From Molanna angustata (taxonomy: Eukaryota; Arthropoda; Insecta; Trichoptera; Molannidae): a stretch of 64,000 bases of DNA. Position numbers and translations under genes: made by a program. Positions 36,331-48,484 of the stretch are shown here, one piece after another (within the stretch, counting starts at the first letter, position 1; each line of letters begins with the position of its first letter). The notes under the pieces are model-generated. The model ran no database searches and was not told where the DNA came from. It saw nothing but the letters and a program-made list of their open reading frames with translations. The stretch is from the NCBI GenBank assembly GCA_963576475.1, contig OY754979.1, positions 26,206,034 through 26,270,033 of the forward strand, read 5' to 3'.

Positions 36331-36774
36331 ATCTGATAAGGATATTCCCAATTTTTCATTTGATATAGGCACTTGTTTGAATTCTAATAAACCATACAAA
36401 ACTTTTGTGATACACGAAGTCCGAAAATATTGGTCGAAGAACGTTTCTAAATAAGGATTATATTATAAAAAACGTTTAAAGGGGCTTCCGTTGTCGAATA
36501 CCCTCTGCAAGTCGAGTAAAGAATGACAACTTAGTTATAATTTGATAGTGATTATAAAATTGATTCAATGTTTGATCTCAATGTTGTGAATGATTCAATG
36601 TTTGATCTCAATGTTATGAATAAATTGTTACCTGACAGTAGAAAATCTGATTGTTGATAGTAGGTTTTTTATATTCCTTTGCCTAATCATAAAGCACTTA
36701 ATCTATTCCTAATGTGTTGGGAATCAAACTCTTTTATAATAAATCTCTGGTTTCATTGGTTTTATTTTTACTCC

Positions 36775-36995
36775 TCACTACCCCAAGAGGATGTAGTGGG
36801 GGGTTATGAATTCGCAATTTTTAAGGTTATTTTTTTATTGCAGATTATAAACTAATACCATGCCGAGATTGCATTATGAATGTTTCATCACAATGTATCT
36901 GTGTGTATGTGCTGTGTACTATGCACGGCGTATTTATTCTACTTAGTACTCAATCGATTATTTTCAAATTTGTATAGGTATCTGATTCTCGCTTT
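36775..36995 (+). repeat. Dispersed repeat, partner of 40862-41050
   Basis: GTGGGGGGTTATGAATTCGC, then a GTGTGTATGTGCTGTGTACT block and CGGCGTATTTATTCTACTT correspond to the reverse complement of 40862-41050. The family is unknown. Confidence 0.6.
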
Positions 36996-37302
36996 GAATT
37001 TTGAAGGATGATAATGTGATCACTTAGATTATATATGATACAGATACCTAGTCAGCGCAATTAATGTATGCCAACTAAAACTACGAGGAAACAGACGAAT
37101 TTCTAGTATACGTACACCTACCGATAAGCACACCTACATAAAACGTGGACCATTCGATCTACCGCCTCACACACACACATGTAAAAAAAACTTGGCATAC
37201 ATTTGAATTCGAAATTTATACTACACGCGGCTTCTGTACATTATAATTCTATGTGTGATCAGTATATACTTCTCAATTTATTTTCATTTTCAAATTGCTT
37301 AA

Positions 37303-37979
37303 GAGGGCGACTACTGCCAACGTACCTATTTTTCAATTTGAAATTGCATAATTACTACAAAACGAATCATTTTGAAAAAAATAACCTAGTTTGTTTGGAT
37401 ATTAATAAAGAAAAATATACCTTAAATTTTTAATTATATTCTGTATATATTCTTGTAGGAAAATAATAAGCAAACCCTGATTTTTGACATTTATTTTTAA
37501 TTTCTAAATAATAAAAGGTATAGAGAAATATATTTTTTTTATAAATTAAAGAAGAACAAACTACCTGGAAAAATATGATGTGCGTTGCATTAATGCATCA
37601 GGTTAAGTTAATAAACCAAAAAAAACTTTTATTTCGCAATTCCGCTGAATGGAAAGTAATTGTTTTTTAGGTTTATTTACTGAACCTGAAGTATTAATGC
37701 AACGTCACATCATATTTTTCTAGATATTTTTGTCTTCTTTAATTAAAAAAAAATCTATTGAACTACGCCTTATATTTTATTAAAAATTTAAGATAAACGT
37801 TGAAAATCGGGGTATGCCATTTTCAATTTCTTCAAGAATTTGTACAGAACATTATCAAAAAGTTAAGATACATTTTTCTTTATTAATACCCAAACTATCT
37901 AATTTTTTTTTCAAAATTTTAATAGTAATAATGATGGTATATCAAATTGAATAATATGTATGTTGGCAGCAGTCCCCCC
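37303..37979. mobile_element. TTAA foldback element copy 2, uninterrupted
   Basis: 677 bp between two TTAA tetramers (37299-37302, 37980-37983). The ends are inverted: GAGGGCGACTACTGCCAACG against GGGGGGACTGCTGCCAACAT. Nearly the whole element is palindromic, with a central GCATTAATGCATCAGGTTAA-type hairpin. TTAA duplication suggests mobilisation by a piggyBac-like transposase, but no piggyBac protein is in the window. At the site where copies 1 and 3 have (TA)n, this copy has only an A run then TCTATTG. Confidence 0.85.
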
Positions 37980-37999
37980 TTAAAAGGCACACCACTTAC

Positions 38000-38790
38000 A
38001 TAAAATGGAATAGAAGAATTTTCAATTTAAAAATATTTAAATCAATAATAATTTATCAAACTCATTTGATGAAATTGCTAAAATAGCGTTGGCCAAAACA
38101 GTATAGCGTTGGCCACAACCCACCCGTTATTTTGTGTTAGGCATTATTTCACAACTTATTTTTCTACAAATTCATAAAATATAATCTATCACCATGTCTA
38201 TCTTTTACCGGTTTATTTCTCGCAGTTTTAATAATTTTTTTAACTGGTCAGGTAGATTTGTTTTAACTCATACCTACTGTAATCGAAATTGTTCTCAGAA
38301 AATGAAATATTCGAACTTGTCAGTGTTGAAACTTCAATCTCATTTGACGTGAACGATACTAAACAATGAAAATAATAAATCTCAAGGCTCATTGAATAGA
38401 TCGTAAAATATTTTGCAAGTTAACAGCTTCATTGTTTTATTTTCAAATCTCGATCCAAATTATTTGTAACCTTTGCATTGTCAGTGTGACAATGTCGTTA
38501 CGCCAATGGTCATTTCATCCAACGCTCGATAAGCAGGTACTTTGATTTATTATCATTTTTTAACCCAACTTAATGGATCCAATGTTATTATTTTTATTCA
38601 AAAAGTTCAGTGGCAAAATAGTATATAAAAACGCTTCGTACACGCTAATCTCCGAAACCGCCCAACCGATTTCAATGAAATTTTGTAAACATGTACCTAA
38701 GTATTGTTGGTTCCGAAATGACAGATAGTATAGTTATGGACCCGATTAGGTACTTTATTTTTTTCAACGAAATTTATTTTATATATTTTT
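38000..38790. other. Non-coding stretch
   Basis: No gene was recognised. Around 38645-38690 is a GAAACCGCCCAACCGATTTC block that looks like dispersed repeat sequence. Confidence 0.4.
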
Positions 38791-38794
38791 TTAG

Positions 38795-38926
38795 ATTTCT
38801 CATCCAAAACTGTGGAACGATCTTCCGAATTCTGTGTTTCTACCTTCGTACAACCCGGGTCTTTTTAAAATCCGAATCAATAAACTCTTTTCTAGATTGC
38901 AAACCCCTCCCAACGCTACGTAGTGC
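38795..38926 (+). mobile_element. LINE C-terminal fragment (LWNDLPNSVF)
   Basis: Reads SHPKLWNDLPNSVFLPSYNP, GLFKIRINKLFSRL, the end of a LINE polymerase ORF. A sister copy is at 57900-58245. The LINE is split here by the 346-bp insertion at 38927-39272 and resumes at 39273-39355. Confidence 0.7.
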
Positions 38927-39272
38927 TTATTGTGGGAGAACCGGGAAATCAAGGCACCTACAGGGCTTACGACCTGTCATCGGCTGGTTTACGTGATCAC
39001 TTTATGCGCTTGCGCAACGTTCACCAATTATGCCTTTTTAATGAGATAAAAAGGCATAATTGGTGAACGTTGCGCAAGCGCATAAAGTGATCACGTAAAC
39101 CAGCCGATGACAGGTCGTAAGCCCTGTAGGTGCCTTGATTTCCCGGTTCTCCTACAATAAATATTCCAACTTCGTCTCTATTGAGATAATTAAAAATCTG
39201 TTAAAAATATCTTTGACTCCCGACAGGGAAAAAAATCCAATGTTTGCGCATATGCAATAATAAAAATATTCG
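38927..39272. mobile_element. Palindromic insertion with 12-bp target duplication
   Basis: Flanked by exact direct repeats GCTACGTAGTGC (38915-38926 and 39273-39284) within LINE sequence. The insertion contains two head-to-head copies of the GGGCTTACGACCTGTCATCG repeat with arms of about 110 bp that are essentially identical, centre near 39046, plus a single-copy extension on the right (CCCGACAGGG, ATTCG end). A 12-bp target duplication fits LINE-type priming rather than a cut-and-paste transposon. Confidence 0.85.
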
Positions 39273-39540
39273 GCTACGTAGTGCGCTTCTTCGGAAGAGT
39301 AAAATGGACCCAAATCCTAATACCTAGCTGGCGTCCCCTACGTGGTCATGTTAAAAAAAAAATACATAACCACACATTTGGAATTCCCTATAGGTACCCC
39401 CTCCCCAGATTTTTTTTATATGAAAAAAAGGCCGTTGGTGTCTCTTTATATTAAATAAATAAATAAATAACTGATTTTACAAGAAAAATATTAAGTAAAC
39501 AAATTCAAATTTCAAAAGCCTCACACAATGTGTAAAAATA

Positions 39541-39835
39541 ACTTACTTACTTCCGATGGCCATACAACTCCGGTAAAGCTTTAGCCTCCTGAACAATAGC
39601 TTTCCATGCCTTCCTATCAGCTGCAGTGGACTCCCAGTCACCAGAAGCATTCAGCACGTTCAGATCTCGGGTAAAATTGTCCATCAATCTCTGCCTCGGT
39701 CTTCCCAGGGGTCTCTTGCCCACAAGGTTATTTTGCAGGAATCGTTTTGTGGCTCTTTCTTCCCCTGATCTGACAACATGTCCAATCCAAGGTAATCTTC
39801 TGGACCTGATTTCGCTGGTGATTAAAGGTTTTCCT
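39541..39835 (-). mobile_element. LINE 3' end (YGHRK-type)
   Basis: Minus strand corresponds to the same C-terminal region as 49160-49545 (GKRPLGRPRQRLMDN ... DWESTAADRKAWKAIVQE) and ends TGGCCATCGGAAGTAAGTAA. Truncated upstream. Confidence 0.75.
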
Positions 39836-39839
39836 AAAA

Positions 39840-40860
39840 ATGTAAAAATAAACTGTTATTTATATCAAAGACGTATCTTTTAGGTAAGGGTAGGTACTAA
39901 GGAAAAAAATAAAAATTATACTATTTAGCCTGAAAATTAGGTACCTACTTGCATATAGTATCATAATGTCAGCGTAGCTGAGTTAAATTCCTTAAATTCT
40001 TTCTACGCTATTTTTTGTGTTGCTACGATTCTTTCTATGGAATGAAATGTGTAGGCACCTCTATTCCTTTGATTGGTTGCGTCCGCCATGTTTTCTTTGC
40101 TTCGAGCAATCCTATTGGCTGGACACATTGCTCCCGCGTGTGGGATGTCAGAAATATCATGCGCTGTGTTCTTTTTACCGCTATCTAATGATCACGGTCA
40201 GGTCGCCCGCCATTGCGCAATTCATTAATCACGAAAGTCTACTTCTTAGCCAATGACCGTTACTCATCGTGACATTTGACGAGAGCATTCACTCAATTCT
40301 TTTTGAACTTAATTTCTAGATAATATTATGTAGGTTTATCTAATTTTGACAAATTATTTTTAATATGAAACATATAACAATCATCAATAATTATTATAAG
40401 TTCCGTACCTAGCTACTAAAACATTTTTTTTTCATTTATTTATTCAATAAAACAATATAGAAAACAATTATTTGAATTCGTACACTGTTTTTTTTCTCTC
40501 TCTTTCCCAAATCATAGTTTTATTGATATCAAACAGAAGTATCACGGGTTTATACCTACATATAAACGATGGGTTGTGGCCAAGTTACTCCACAAGTAGG
40601 TATTAAAATTTTGTATGAAAAATTTACAGCGTTATTTTCGTGAAATGATTTTGTTAAATTATTTTTGTTAATATTTTATTATAAAAATTTGATAAATCTT
40701 CAATGCAAATTTATTTAAGTGATGTGCTTTTTTAGCTGTTCTTAAATAAAAATATCATATTTTTGGTTTCCTGAGCTTGGGGACACTTTGAAATATTTGA
40801 CAGCTAAAAAAATTGAAAATCACTAAAAAGATATTCTTCAAAATATAATAGGGTCCAATC
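39840..40860. other. Non-coding stretch
   Basis: No gene was recognised. The block 39960-40270 is GC-richer, with CCAAT-like motifs (GATTGGTTGCG, CCTATTGGCTGG, AGCCAATGACC) and a TCCGCCATG. It could be an old repeat or a regulatory stretch; nothing decides it. Confidence 0.35.
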
Positions 40861-40861
40861 G

Positions 40862-41050
40862 AGTATTAGGTATACAAATTATGCGAAATTTGAAAAGAAT
40901 CGAATGAGTACTTTAGTCTATAATCGATAAAGTAGAATAAACACGCCGTACATAGCACATAAGTATCTACACAACACACACATACACACAAAATAACCTT
41001 TAAAATTGCGAATTCATAATTTCCCACTATATCCCCTTGTGAGGAGTTAA
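40862..41050 (-). repeat. Dispersed repeat, partner of 36775-36995
   Basis: The reverse complement has TAGTGGGAAATTATGAATTC and TACGGCGTGTTTATTCTACT like the partner copy. Confidence 0.6.
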
Positions 41051-41257
41051 AAGTATTAAAAATGATTTGCAAGATGTACTTATCGCTATTTTTACCAAGG
41101 ACAGTGGCACAAAATTTCATTTCATCAAAAATCTTTCCATTTTTCATTTCGAAATTATTGGGAAATATGACATTTTCTATATGTATCTATATTAGTCATA
41201 ATTTAGAAGTAGTATTTTAAACAAATTTATGTCATTGTCATTGTGTATGGAGCTGAA

Positions 41258-42091
41258 GATTACATGAAAATTCTTCGAAACACAATTGTTCGAATATGCA
41301 ATTGTACGAATAACAATTTTTCGAAATCAGTTATCAGAATGACAATTGTCCGAAAGCAAATTATTCGAACTAACATTTGTTGGAAAACCAATTAACCGAA
41401 TTTAATATATTTTTGTGTCATTATGTTGCCTCCTTTGACATATTTGTTGCCAGTAAAATATATTTGATGAAGACTATTATTTGTATTATTGTTGGGTACG
41501 TATGTTTGCACATTTTTAATAACTGATGTTTGACAGCGCGGGATAGCCTGGTTTGTACACCAGTTTATGTTTATCTAGTATTCACACCAATTTAGTTATT
41601 TTATTTTAATATTATAGTTACTTTTTTAAATATGTAATGCAACTGGCTCACGCCAGTCGCAATTATAACTACAAACAAACAAACCTAACCAACCTATTTT
41701 TACCAAAGTTTTGTAGGTTTAGGTTTAAAAAATATGTGTACCTACATCCTAGGATATCTGACAGCGCGGTGCGTCGCCATGTTGTTTATTCCATAGATTT
41801 TTATTAAACATAATATACTATGTACATGTAGTACTCCGTGCAAAAAGTGAGTCATTTGTTTTCGATTCATACAAAATTTGCTAATTACGACATCTAGTAT
41901 ATTATAATAAAAATCTATGGTTTATTCCTCTCACAATACTACCAACATGACATCATAAAAATTCGAACAATTGTAAATTCTGATAATTGTGTGTTCGGAA
42001 AATTGTTTTTCGAAAAAATGTGATTCAAATAATTGCCATTCGTAAAATTGAGCATTCGAATAATTGTTTTTCGAATAATTTTCCTGTCACC
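41258..42091. mobile_element. 834-bp element with 9-bp target duplication
   Basis: Exact direct repeats GGAGCTGAA (41249-41257 and 42092-42100) flank it, and removing one copy restores LINE sequence. Its ends are inverted (GATTACATGAAAATTCTTCG against GGTGACAGGAAAATTATTCG). Both subterminal regions (to about 41400 and from about 41960) carry many TTCGAA/CAATTG-type motifs in opposite orientation. A 9-bp duplication is typical of Mutator-like elements. No transposase is encoded. A smaller CCATAGA-ended MITE is nested at 41791-41926. Confidence 0.8.
41791..41926. mobile_element. Small CCATAGA-ended MITE
   Basis: Inverted ends CCATAGATTTTTATTA and TAATAAAAATCTATGG. The interior includes GTACTCCGTGCAAAAAGTGA, also seen in reverse complement near 5226. 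Similar-ended elements lie at 52776-52891 and 60262-60581. Confidence 0.65.
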
Positions 42092-42520
42092 GGAGCTGAA
42101 TGCTAGGTTATTACCAAAAAGAGACGAAAATATCCTCTTGATATTTGAAAGAAAAATCCTGAGAAAGATTTTGGTCCAGTAAACTATAATGGACTTTGGA
42201 GGATGCGATATAATCTCGAACTATAATGCGAAATATGACGAACCCTATACATTGTACAAGTCATTTAAGTACGTAGACTGCAGTGGTTGGGACATGTCAG
42301 CCGGATGAATGATGATCGTATCCCCAAAAAGATTCTTAACACCAATCCAGAGGGCAGAAGAAGTAGAGGCAGACCCAACTAAGATGGCTGGATGACACAG
42401 AAGACGACATAAGGGCGATCGGAATAACAAACTGGAGGAGAACGGCGGAGGTCAGGGACGGGTGGTGAAGGATTCTGGAGGCCAGGGCCCACACAGGGCT
42501 GTTACGCCAATGATGATGAT
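42092..42520 (+). mobile_element. LINE 3' end (RTE-like), interrupted upstream
   Basis: With 41229-41257 this reads VIVIVYGAEC, then frameshifted [47 protein letters not shown], and a 3' end of CCAATGATGATGATAATA. It was the target of the 9-bp-duplication element. Confidence 0.75.
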
Positions 42521-42705
42521 AATAATTATGAAATATATTTATTGTACGAAAGTATGATCAATTTATATTACTTAATATAATTTGCATTAATTTTAAATTA
42601 CATGATGTATGTACCTACCTACATTATAGAATCTCAGTAAAATGGATTCCACATTATAGATCCGATGTGTAGGTACCTATAATATTTCTTGCGCAAGAGT
42701 TACAT

Positions 42706-43409
42706 CAGGGGCGAATCTTCTCAAGGGCTTTTTGGGCTGTAGCCCAGGGTCCCTTGGAAACAGAAGGGCGGAAGGCCCCCAGCTTCTATTGAAAACAATA
42801 GACGATATTGTGAGGAAAAAAATTATTAATTTAAAATCTGAAATAGATATCTGAAATAATTTAATATCTAACATAAAGTCATATTATATAAATAAAAAAA
42901 ATATTTTCCTTTACCTTTTTTTGCTAAACTTTTTTGTATGTTGCGTAAGCGCATAAAGTGTCAGTCACGTAAACCAGCTGATAACAGGTCGTAAGCCCTG
43001 TAGATGCCTTGATTTCCTGGTTCTCCTATAATATTCCAACTTCAAAAACTCACTTCTTCCGCGAGTCTTACAAAAACCTCTAATATATTCAAAGCGCCCT
43101 TGAGGTGAGGTTATCACAAAAACGGCGCTATAAAAATGATCCAAATTTATTATTTATTATTATTTCGTCTCTATTGAGATGTTAAAAAATATCAAAAAAT
43201 GGCAATTAGTTGAGTAATTAGAAATTACTAATTTAGGTCAAATTAGAGGATGGAAATTTTGTTTAGTTTTGTTATGATCAATGTGCACCTATTGGACAGG
43301 TTTTGCTCTGTGGATGTGTGATGTGGGAGTGTGTTTGCTTTTTGCACTAGCACAATAAAAGGGAGGCCCCTATAATTACCCAAGGGCCTCACAAATCCGC
43401 CCGCCTCTG
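42706..43409. mobile_element. hAT-like element, 704 bp, with nested repeat
   Basis: Flanking octamers AGTTACAT (42698-42705) and AGTTACTT (43410-43417) match at seven of eight. Ends CAGGGGCGAATCTTCTCAAG and CAGAGGCGGGCGGATTTGTG are imperfect inverted repeats, with GGGCTTTTTGGGCTGTAGCC just inside. Nested at 42941-43045 is a minus-strand copy of the GGGCTTACGACC repeat. No transposase frame. Confidence 0.65.
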
Positions 43410-44005
43410 AGTTACTTGAATTAAATAGTTGATTGAAATAATTATAAAGGTGAGTAGGTAAAAAAATTATGTAATTCATAATAAAATAATGTAATCTCAA
43501 GTTGTAAATAAACATTATTTAAATGATGACCTTACGATACACCCGCTGACGCACTCGTATCCCCGCCATTATTATGTTTATGTTATGGTGTCTTCTGATT
43601 GGTTCAATAAAATAGCGTGAACTCGACACCACGCGTTGGTTGTTAGTGTACACACATAATAATATATCTAACGTCCAATAGCATCGGTTTGTTTCATAAA
43701 TAATTAACGCATTATTTCAATCTATTTTCGTTCCTTAAACCAAAATATTATATTCCAGATGGAATTATTTTGACAAAGTCGTAGTTTTTTATTAGGTAAT
43801 GAGCCTGAGTCAAATTATTATAAACGCTGTTCGCATTCGCAAAGCGCTATTTTTACTCACCACACTATGGAATAGTGTAGAGTCATGATTTCACAATTTT
43901 TATGCGTATTTTTTATCATGTAGACTCTACAATGTAGATAGTGCACACTATGAGTTTCGTCGTGATGTGTTTGTATGTAGGTATGGCGTACGTATCTTCC
44001 TTTAT

Positions 44006-44300
44006 GTGTCCTTTCTACAGCCCAAAATATAAGTCCGATCGACTTCATATTAACATCATATGTGTAAAGTGCATAGACCTAGAGCTGATTAGTTTTCCAT
44101 AGACAAATTTTAATTTCTTTTCTACGAATTCATCATTTACGTTGTTTTTTTTGTGTCCTCTCTACAGCCCAAACTATAAGTCCGATTGACTTCATATTGA
44201 TATCATGTATGTAAAGTCCATAAACTTCGAGCTGATTAGTTTTCTATAGATATTCGTTAATTTCTTCTCTATATATTATTTCATCTGTCCAGATTTTCAA
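44006..44300. repeat. Two-copy tandem duplication, 147-bp period
   Basis: GTGTCCTTTCTACAGCCCAA at 44006 recurs at 44153 (one change), followed in both by TATAAGTCCGAT, GACTTCATATT and GAGCTGATTAGTTTTC. Non-coding. Confidence 0.8.
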
Positions 44301-44582
44301 AATGCTCTCACGGTCTGGAAAATTGATGTATTTTATGCTGTTTGAAATTTCGATACAAAAAATACACTCATCAAAAATGCATTCAAGGATTGTCAAAATT
44401 TAAAGAAAAAAATCTATTGTCTGACATATCAATGTGAAATAAATTTCATATTTGTATGAAAAATGTATATATGTAACAGATAAATTAGCTTCTGTATGAG
44501 AAAATTGAGTGATCAACTTCATATTGATACTGTACCTATGTTTCTTTATAGACAAGTGTATTTTTTTAATCTCCACTTCTAA

Positions 44583-44700
44583 CTTCCTCAAGGGGTAGGC
44601 AGTGAGAACCGAACACCGCATTCTTCTATCTTGACACATATAGGTAGGTACATCGCCTCATCAACATTGACACACTATCTCATACATGCTCATCTTGCTA
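44583..44700 (-). mobile_element. LINE coding tail scrap
   Basis: Minus strand reads RRMRCSVLTAYPLRKLE, the C-terminal end seen as WRSVLSAYPV at 58755-59150. Confidence 0.55.
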
Positions 44701-45272
44701 GTAATGCAATTTTACTTAAAATTTCTCAACAGGTATCATGTAGAAAGTGCATATTATACTTCGTGACAATGTTTTTATGTGTATGGTGTATTGTGAAAAC
44801 TTTTGTCCTCTGGGAATCTTATATTTGTTTAAGAATCTAATAGAAATATACTTCATAAAAATGATTGTCAACCTTTCAAGAAGAAAAAATGAACACTTAC
44901 TATGGTGTTGAGAGTTTAGTGTTGGCTACAACCCGCTCGTTTTTGTGTGTGATTCGACGTTTGTTGTTTGTTATTGAAGAAAAACTTACTACGACAGACG
45001 TCAAATCCCGTACAAAAAAAAAAACGCTTTGCGAAAACGAACAGTGTTTAAAATTTGCCTCAAATGGCTGGTCTTGAAATTAAGGCACTTGTATACCCTA
45101 GGTATACGGATGTACACAAAAATGCACACTTAATTACCTTCTTATGTTTGAAACGCCAAAAAATATTGTATATCACCTAAGGTATCTGTGACATATATAC
45201 CTACTTTTTCGTGAAAAAATGGTAAAATTTAGAGATTTGTTTTTTTATTGGAAAGAATAGTAATTAAAATAT

Positions 45273-46064
<792 letters not shown>

Positions 46065-46242
46065 TTAAGGAAATTCAAATTTTAAAAAAGTCATGCAATA
46101 GAATTAAGATGTAAATACAAAGTCTCTTTTATTTTAAAGACGTATCTCTTGATAGTACCTACTGTGGAAAATATTATCAAAATATACTATATTATACCTT
46201 ACTATAGCCTCTTAAGATCGGAAGATTAAGGGTCGGTGGCAT

Positions 46243-46630
46243 TTTCGGCACATGTATCCGTAGGTATTATATAGGTACCTACTCTTTGGGCACATGTATC
46301 CGTAGGTATTATATACCTACTCTTTGGGCACATGTATCCGTAGGTATTATATAGGTACCTACTCTTTGGGCACATGTATCCGTAGGTATTATATAGGTAC
46401 CTACTCTTTGGGCACATGTATCCGTAGGTATTATATAGGTACCTACTCTTTGGGCACATGTATCCGTAGGTATTATATAGGTACCTACTCTTTGGGCACA
46501 TGTATCCGTAGGTATTGTATAGGTACCTACTCTTTGGGCACATGTATCCGTAGGTATTATATACCTACTCTTTGGGCACATGTATCCGTAGGTATTATAT
46601 AGGTACCTACTCTTTGTGCACATGTATGAA
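46243..46630. repeat. 42-bp minisatellite, about nine copies
   Basis: Unit GGGCACATGTATCCGTAGGT + ATTATATAGGTACCTACTCTTT. Starts of CACATG are at 46249, 46291, 46329, 46371, 46413, 46455, 46497, 46539, 46577 and 46619: period 42 with two 38-bp variants lacking AGGT. The long open frames on both strands come from the repeat period and are not genes. Confidence 0.95.
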
Positions 46631-46804
46631 ATCGTCATACTCAAAGTATAATATAAAAAAAAACTTTGTCTTTGTAAAAAAAAAAAAATAATAATGTTAG
46701 CTTACATATGGTCACCCTAACCTTCTTTACCCCTCTACTTCTCCTTTCCTCCCCTCTCACTGCTTTTACATATACTTATTATTTTTAAGATTTGTTAACT
46801 AGTT

Positions 46805-46860
46805 CACTAAGTGTCCTGAGGAAGAGAAAATTGTTCTCGAAACATGTAGACTTGGTTCTA
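46805..46860 (+). ncRNA. Hammerhead-ribozyme-like module (degenerate)
   Basis: Order of parts: GTC / CTGAGGA (46816-46822) / a stem-loop GAGAA-AATTG-TTCTC / GAAA (46839-46842) / CATG / TA / GAC. This follows the type I hammerhead layout with very short stem III, as in some Penelope-like retroelements, and GTC can pair with GAC as stem I. One extra A lies between CTGAGGA and stem II, and stem I is weak, so activity is doubtful. It could equally be a conserved non-ribozyme repeat hairpin. Confidence 0.3.
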
Positions 46861-47065
46861 ATTAAAAGTGGTTAATACAAAGTTATTTTATTGTTAATAA
46901 TTAACGATGGAGCCACAAAATAATAATTTCGCATTTAATAAAAAGACGGTATAAAGATTAAATGCAAAATTTAATCCCTATAGTTATATACTCTTGATCT
47001 ATCACCATCAATTTATTGTCTGTATTCATATATCTAATCTAAGTGTTGTATTTCATGTATTTCAG

Positions 47066-47227
47066 ATAATTGGAATTGAGCAGTACGTCATAAGGCCGCT
47101 GGAGAATGAGGAGACGCCCGTAGGTCCTGGGGCTCAACTCCTGGGGCCGGAGGTACTCCAGGCCTCCGCCCTCACCGACGACCTCGTCAGGAGGGCGGGG
47201 CAGCCGCTGATTGCTGTCATCAATCAG
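47066..47227 (+). CDS. fus: fusilli / ESRP orthologue, coding exon 2
   Basis: 54 codons, phase 0 at both ends, acceptor TGTATTTCAG and donor GTAATT. Begins IIGIEQYVIRPLENEETPVG and ends QPLIAVINQ. It aligns with the ESRP stretch after VVDL (VGxLxxxLVRP) and the following conserved region (LDQALRQF-like). GC-rich compared with its flanks, as expected of conserved coding DNA. No other gene overlaps. Confidence 0.93.
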
Positions 47228-47668
47228 GTAATTCTTAAAGATAATTAATTTAAACATTTGATGTTAAGAAAGTAATTGAGAGCACACAAGGATAATACTT
47301 TATATCAACCCTTCAAACAGGTATTTATTTCTTTGTTATGGTTCAGTTTAGAAAATATGTTGTTTCAATTTTTGGGCTTCTTTTTGTCAAATTTGTGGTT
47401 TTTTTTTTTTTTGAATGACTGCATTTTTATTATTTTTATTGCGGTTAAAATAAAGAAATTTGAGAAGGTATTTTGAAATTTTACATATTATTTTATTATT
47501 GAAAACTAAAATAGGCACACGATACAAACAATAAACAAAAGAAAAAAATACAATTAGATAAAAATAATTATGTAAATATCATAGAAGTATATTATAATTC
47601 TATGGTAAATATATAACATTTTTTGTATAAACAACCTCATTAGGATTAACCTGTTGCTAAAACTAAAA

Positions 47669-48027
47669 TTACTTGCATTACATTACATTACCTAACACAA
47701 GAATAAACTTGTTACATATCACTTATTACTTTCATTACCTATCACAGAAAAACATTGTGAACTTGTTACATCTTACTTGTTACGTATCACTTATTACTTG
47801 CATTACCTATCACAGAAAAACATTGTGAACTTGTTACATATCACTTATTACTTGCATTACCTATCACAGAAAAAAACATTGTGAACTTGTTACATATCAC
47901 TTATTACTTGCATTACCTATCACAGAAAAACATTGTGAACTTGTTACATCTTACTTGTTACATATCACTTATTACTTGCATTACCTATCACAGAAAAAAA
48001 AAACATTGTGAACTTGTTACATATCAT
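47669..48027. repeat. 54-bp minisatellite, first block
   Basis: Unit ACTTGTTACATATCACTTAT, TACTTGCATTACCTATCACA, GAAAAACATTGTGA in about six copies, some with an extra TTACTTGTTACAT segment. Confidence 0.9.
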
Positions 48028-48484
48028 TTAATGATTCAGCGGATATTTTGTGGTAGTTAATATAAACCATTTTTGAATTATAAATTAGCTATAAACCACT
48101 TGTTTTTTGAGTGACTTCGCGACATGTTTCGGAAGCGCTGTCCTTCCATCGACCGTCGTGTCGAGACTAACATGTTGCTGTAAACGGCCCCTTCACAGAA
48201 CGCTAAGTGAACGACAAAAAAAATGCATAGCACGAAAAGTAGCTCATGGAGCCCTCTAGATTAGCAATCTCGGCACCATGGTGCAAAAAGAAACAATCAA
48301 CGAGTGCGAACAGAAAATTCACACCCGTGGACTGTCTATGACCTCAGATCCCCCTACATGCAGACCATCAGAGAAGTGACCAAGATCTCTGGAAATAATT
48401 AATTTAACGGGAAACTTCTAAAAGTAAGGCACCATATCTATGACAGAAAACCTTAAAAGCTTTATAATTTTTCTTCGAGATCAA
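48028..48484. other. Non-repeat segment interrupting the 54-bp array
   Basis: About 450 bp of different, GC-richer sequence between two blocks of the same minisatellite. It includes a minus-strand hammerhead-like hairpin (GGAAG/CTTCC then CGAAACATGTC, 48112-48160). No coding frame. Probably an inserted repeat; no clear target duplication was found. Confidence 0.5.

Noticed and set aside
39960..40270. A promoter or CpG-island-like regulatory region
   Set aside because: CCAAT-like words and higher GC are suggestive but no gene starts nearby and similar blocks occur in repeats; not supportable.
46226..46644. Open frames of about 100 codons on both strands
   Set aside because: They arise because the 42-bp minisatellite period is divisible by three; no start context, splice sites or family match.
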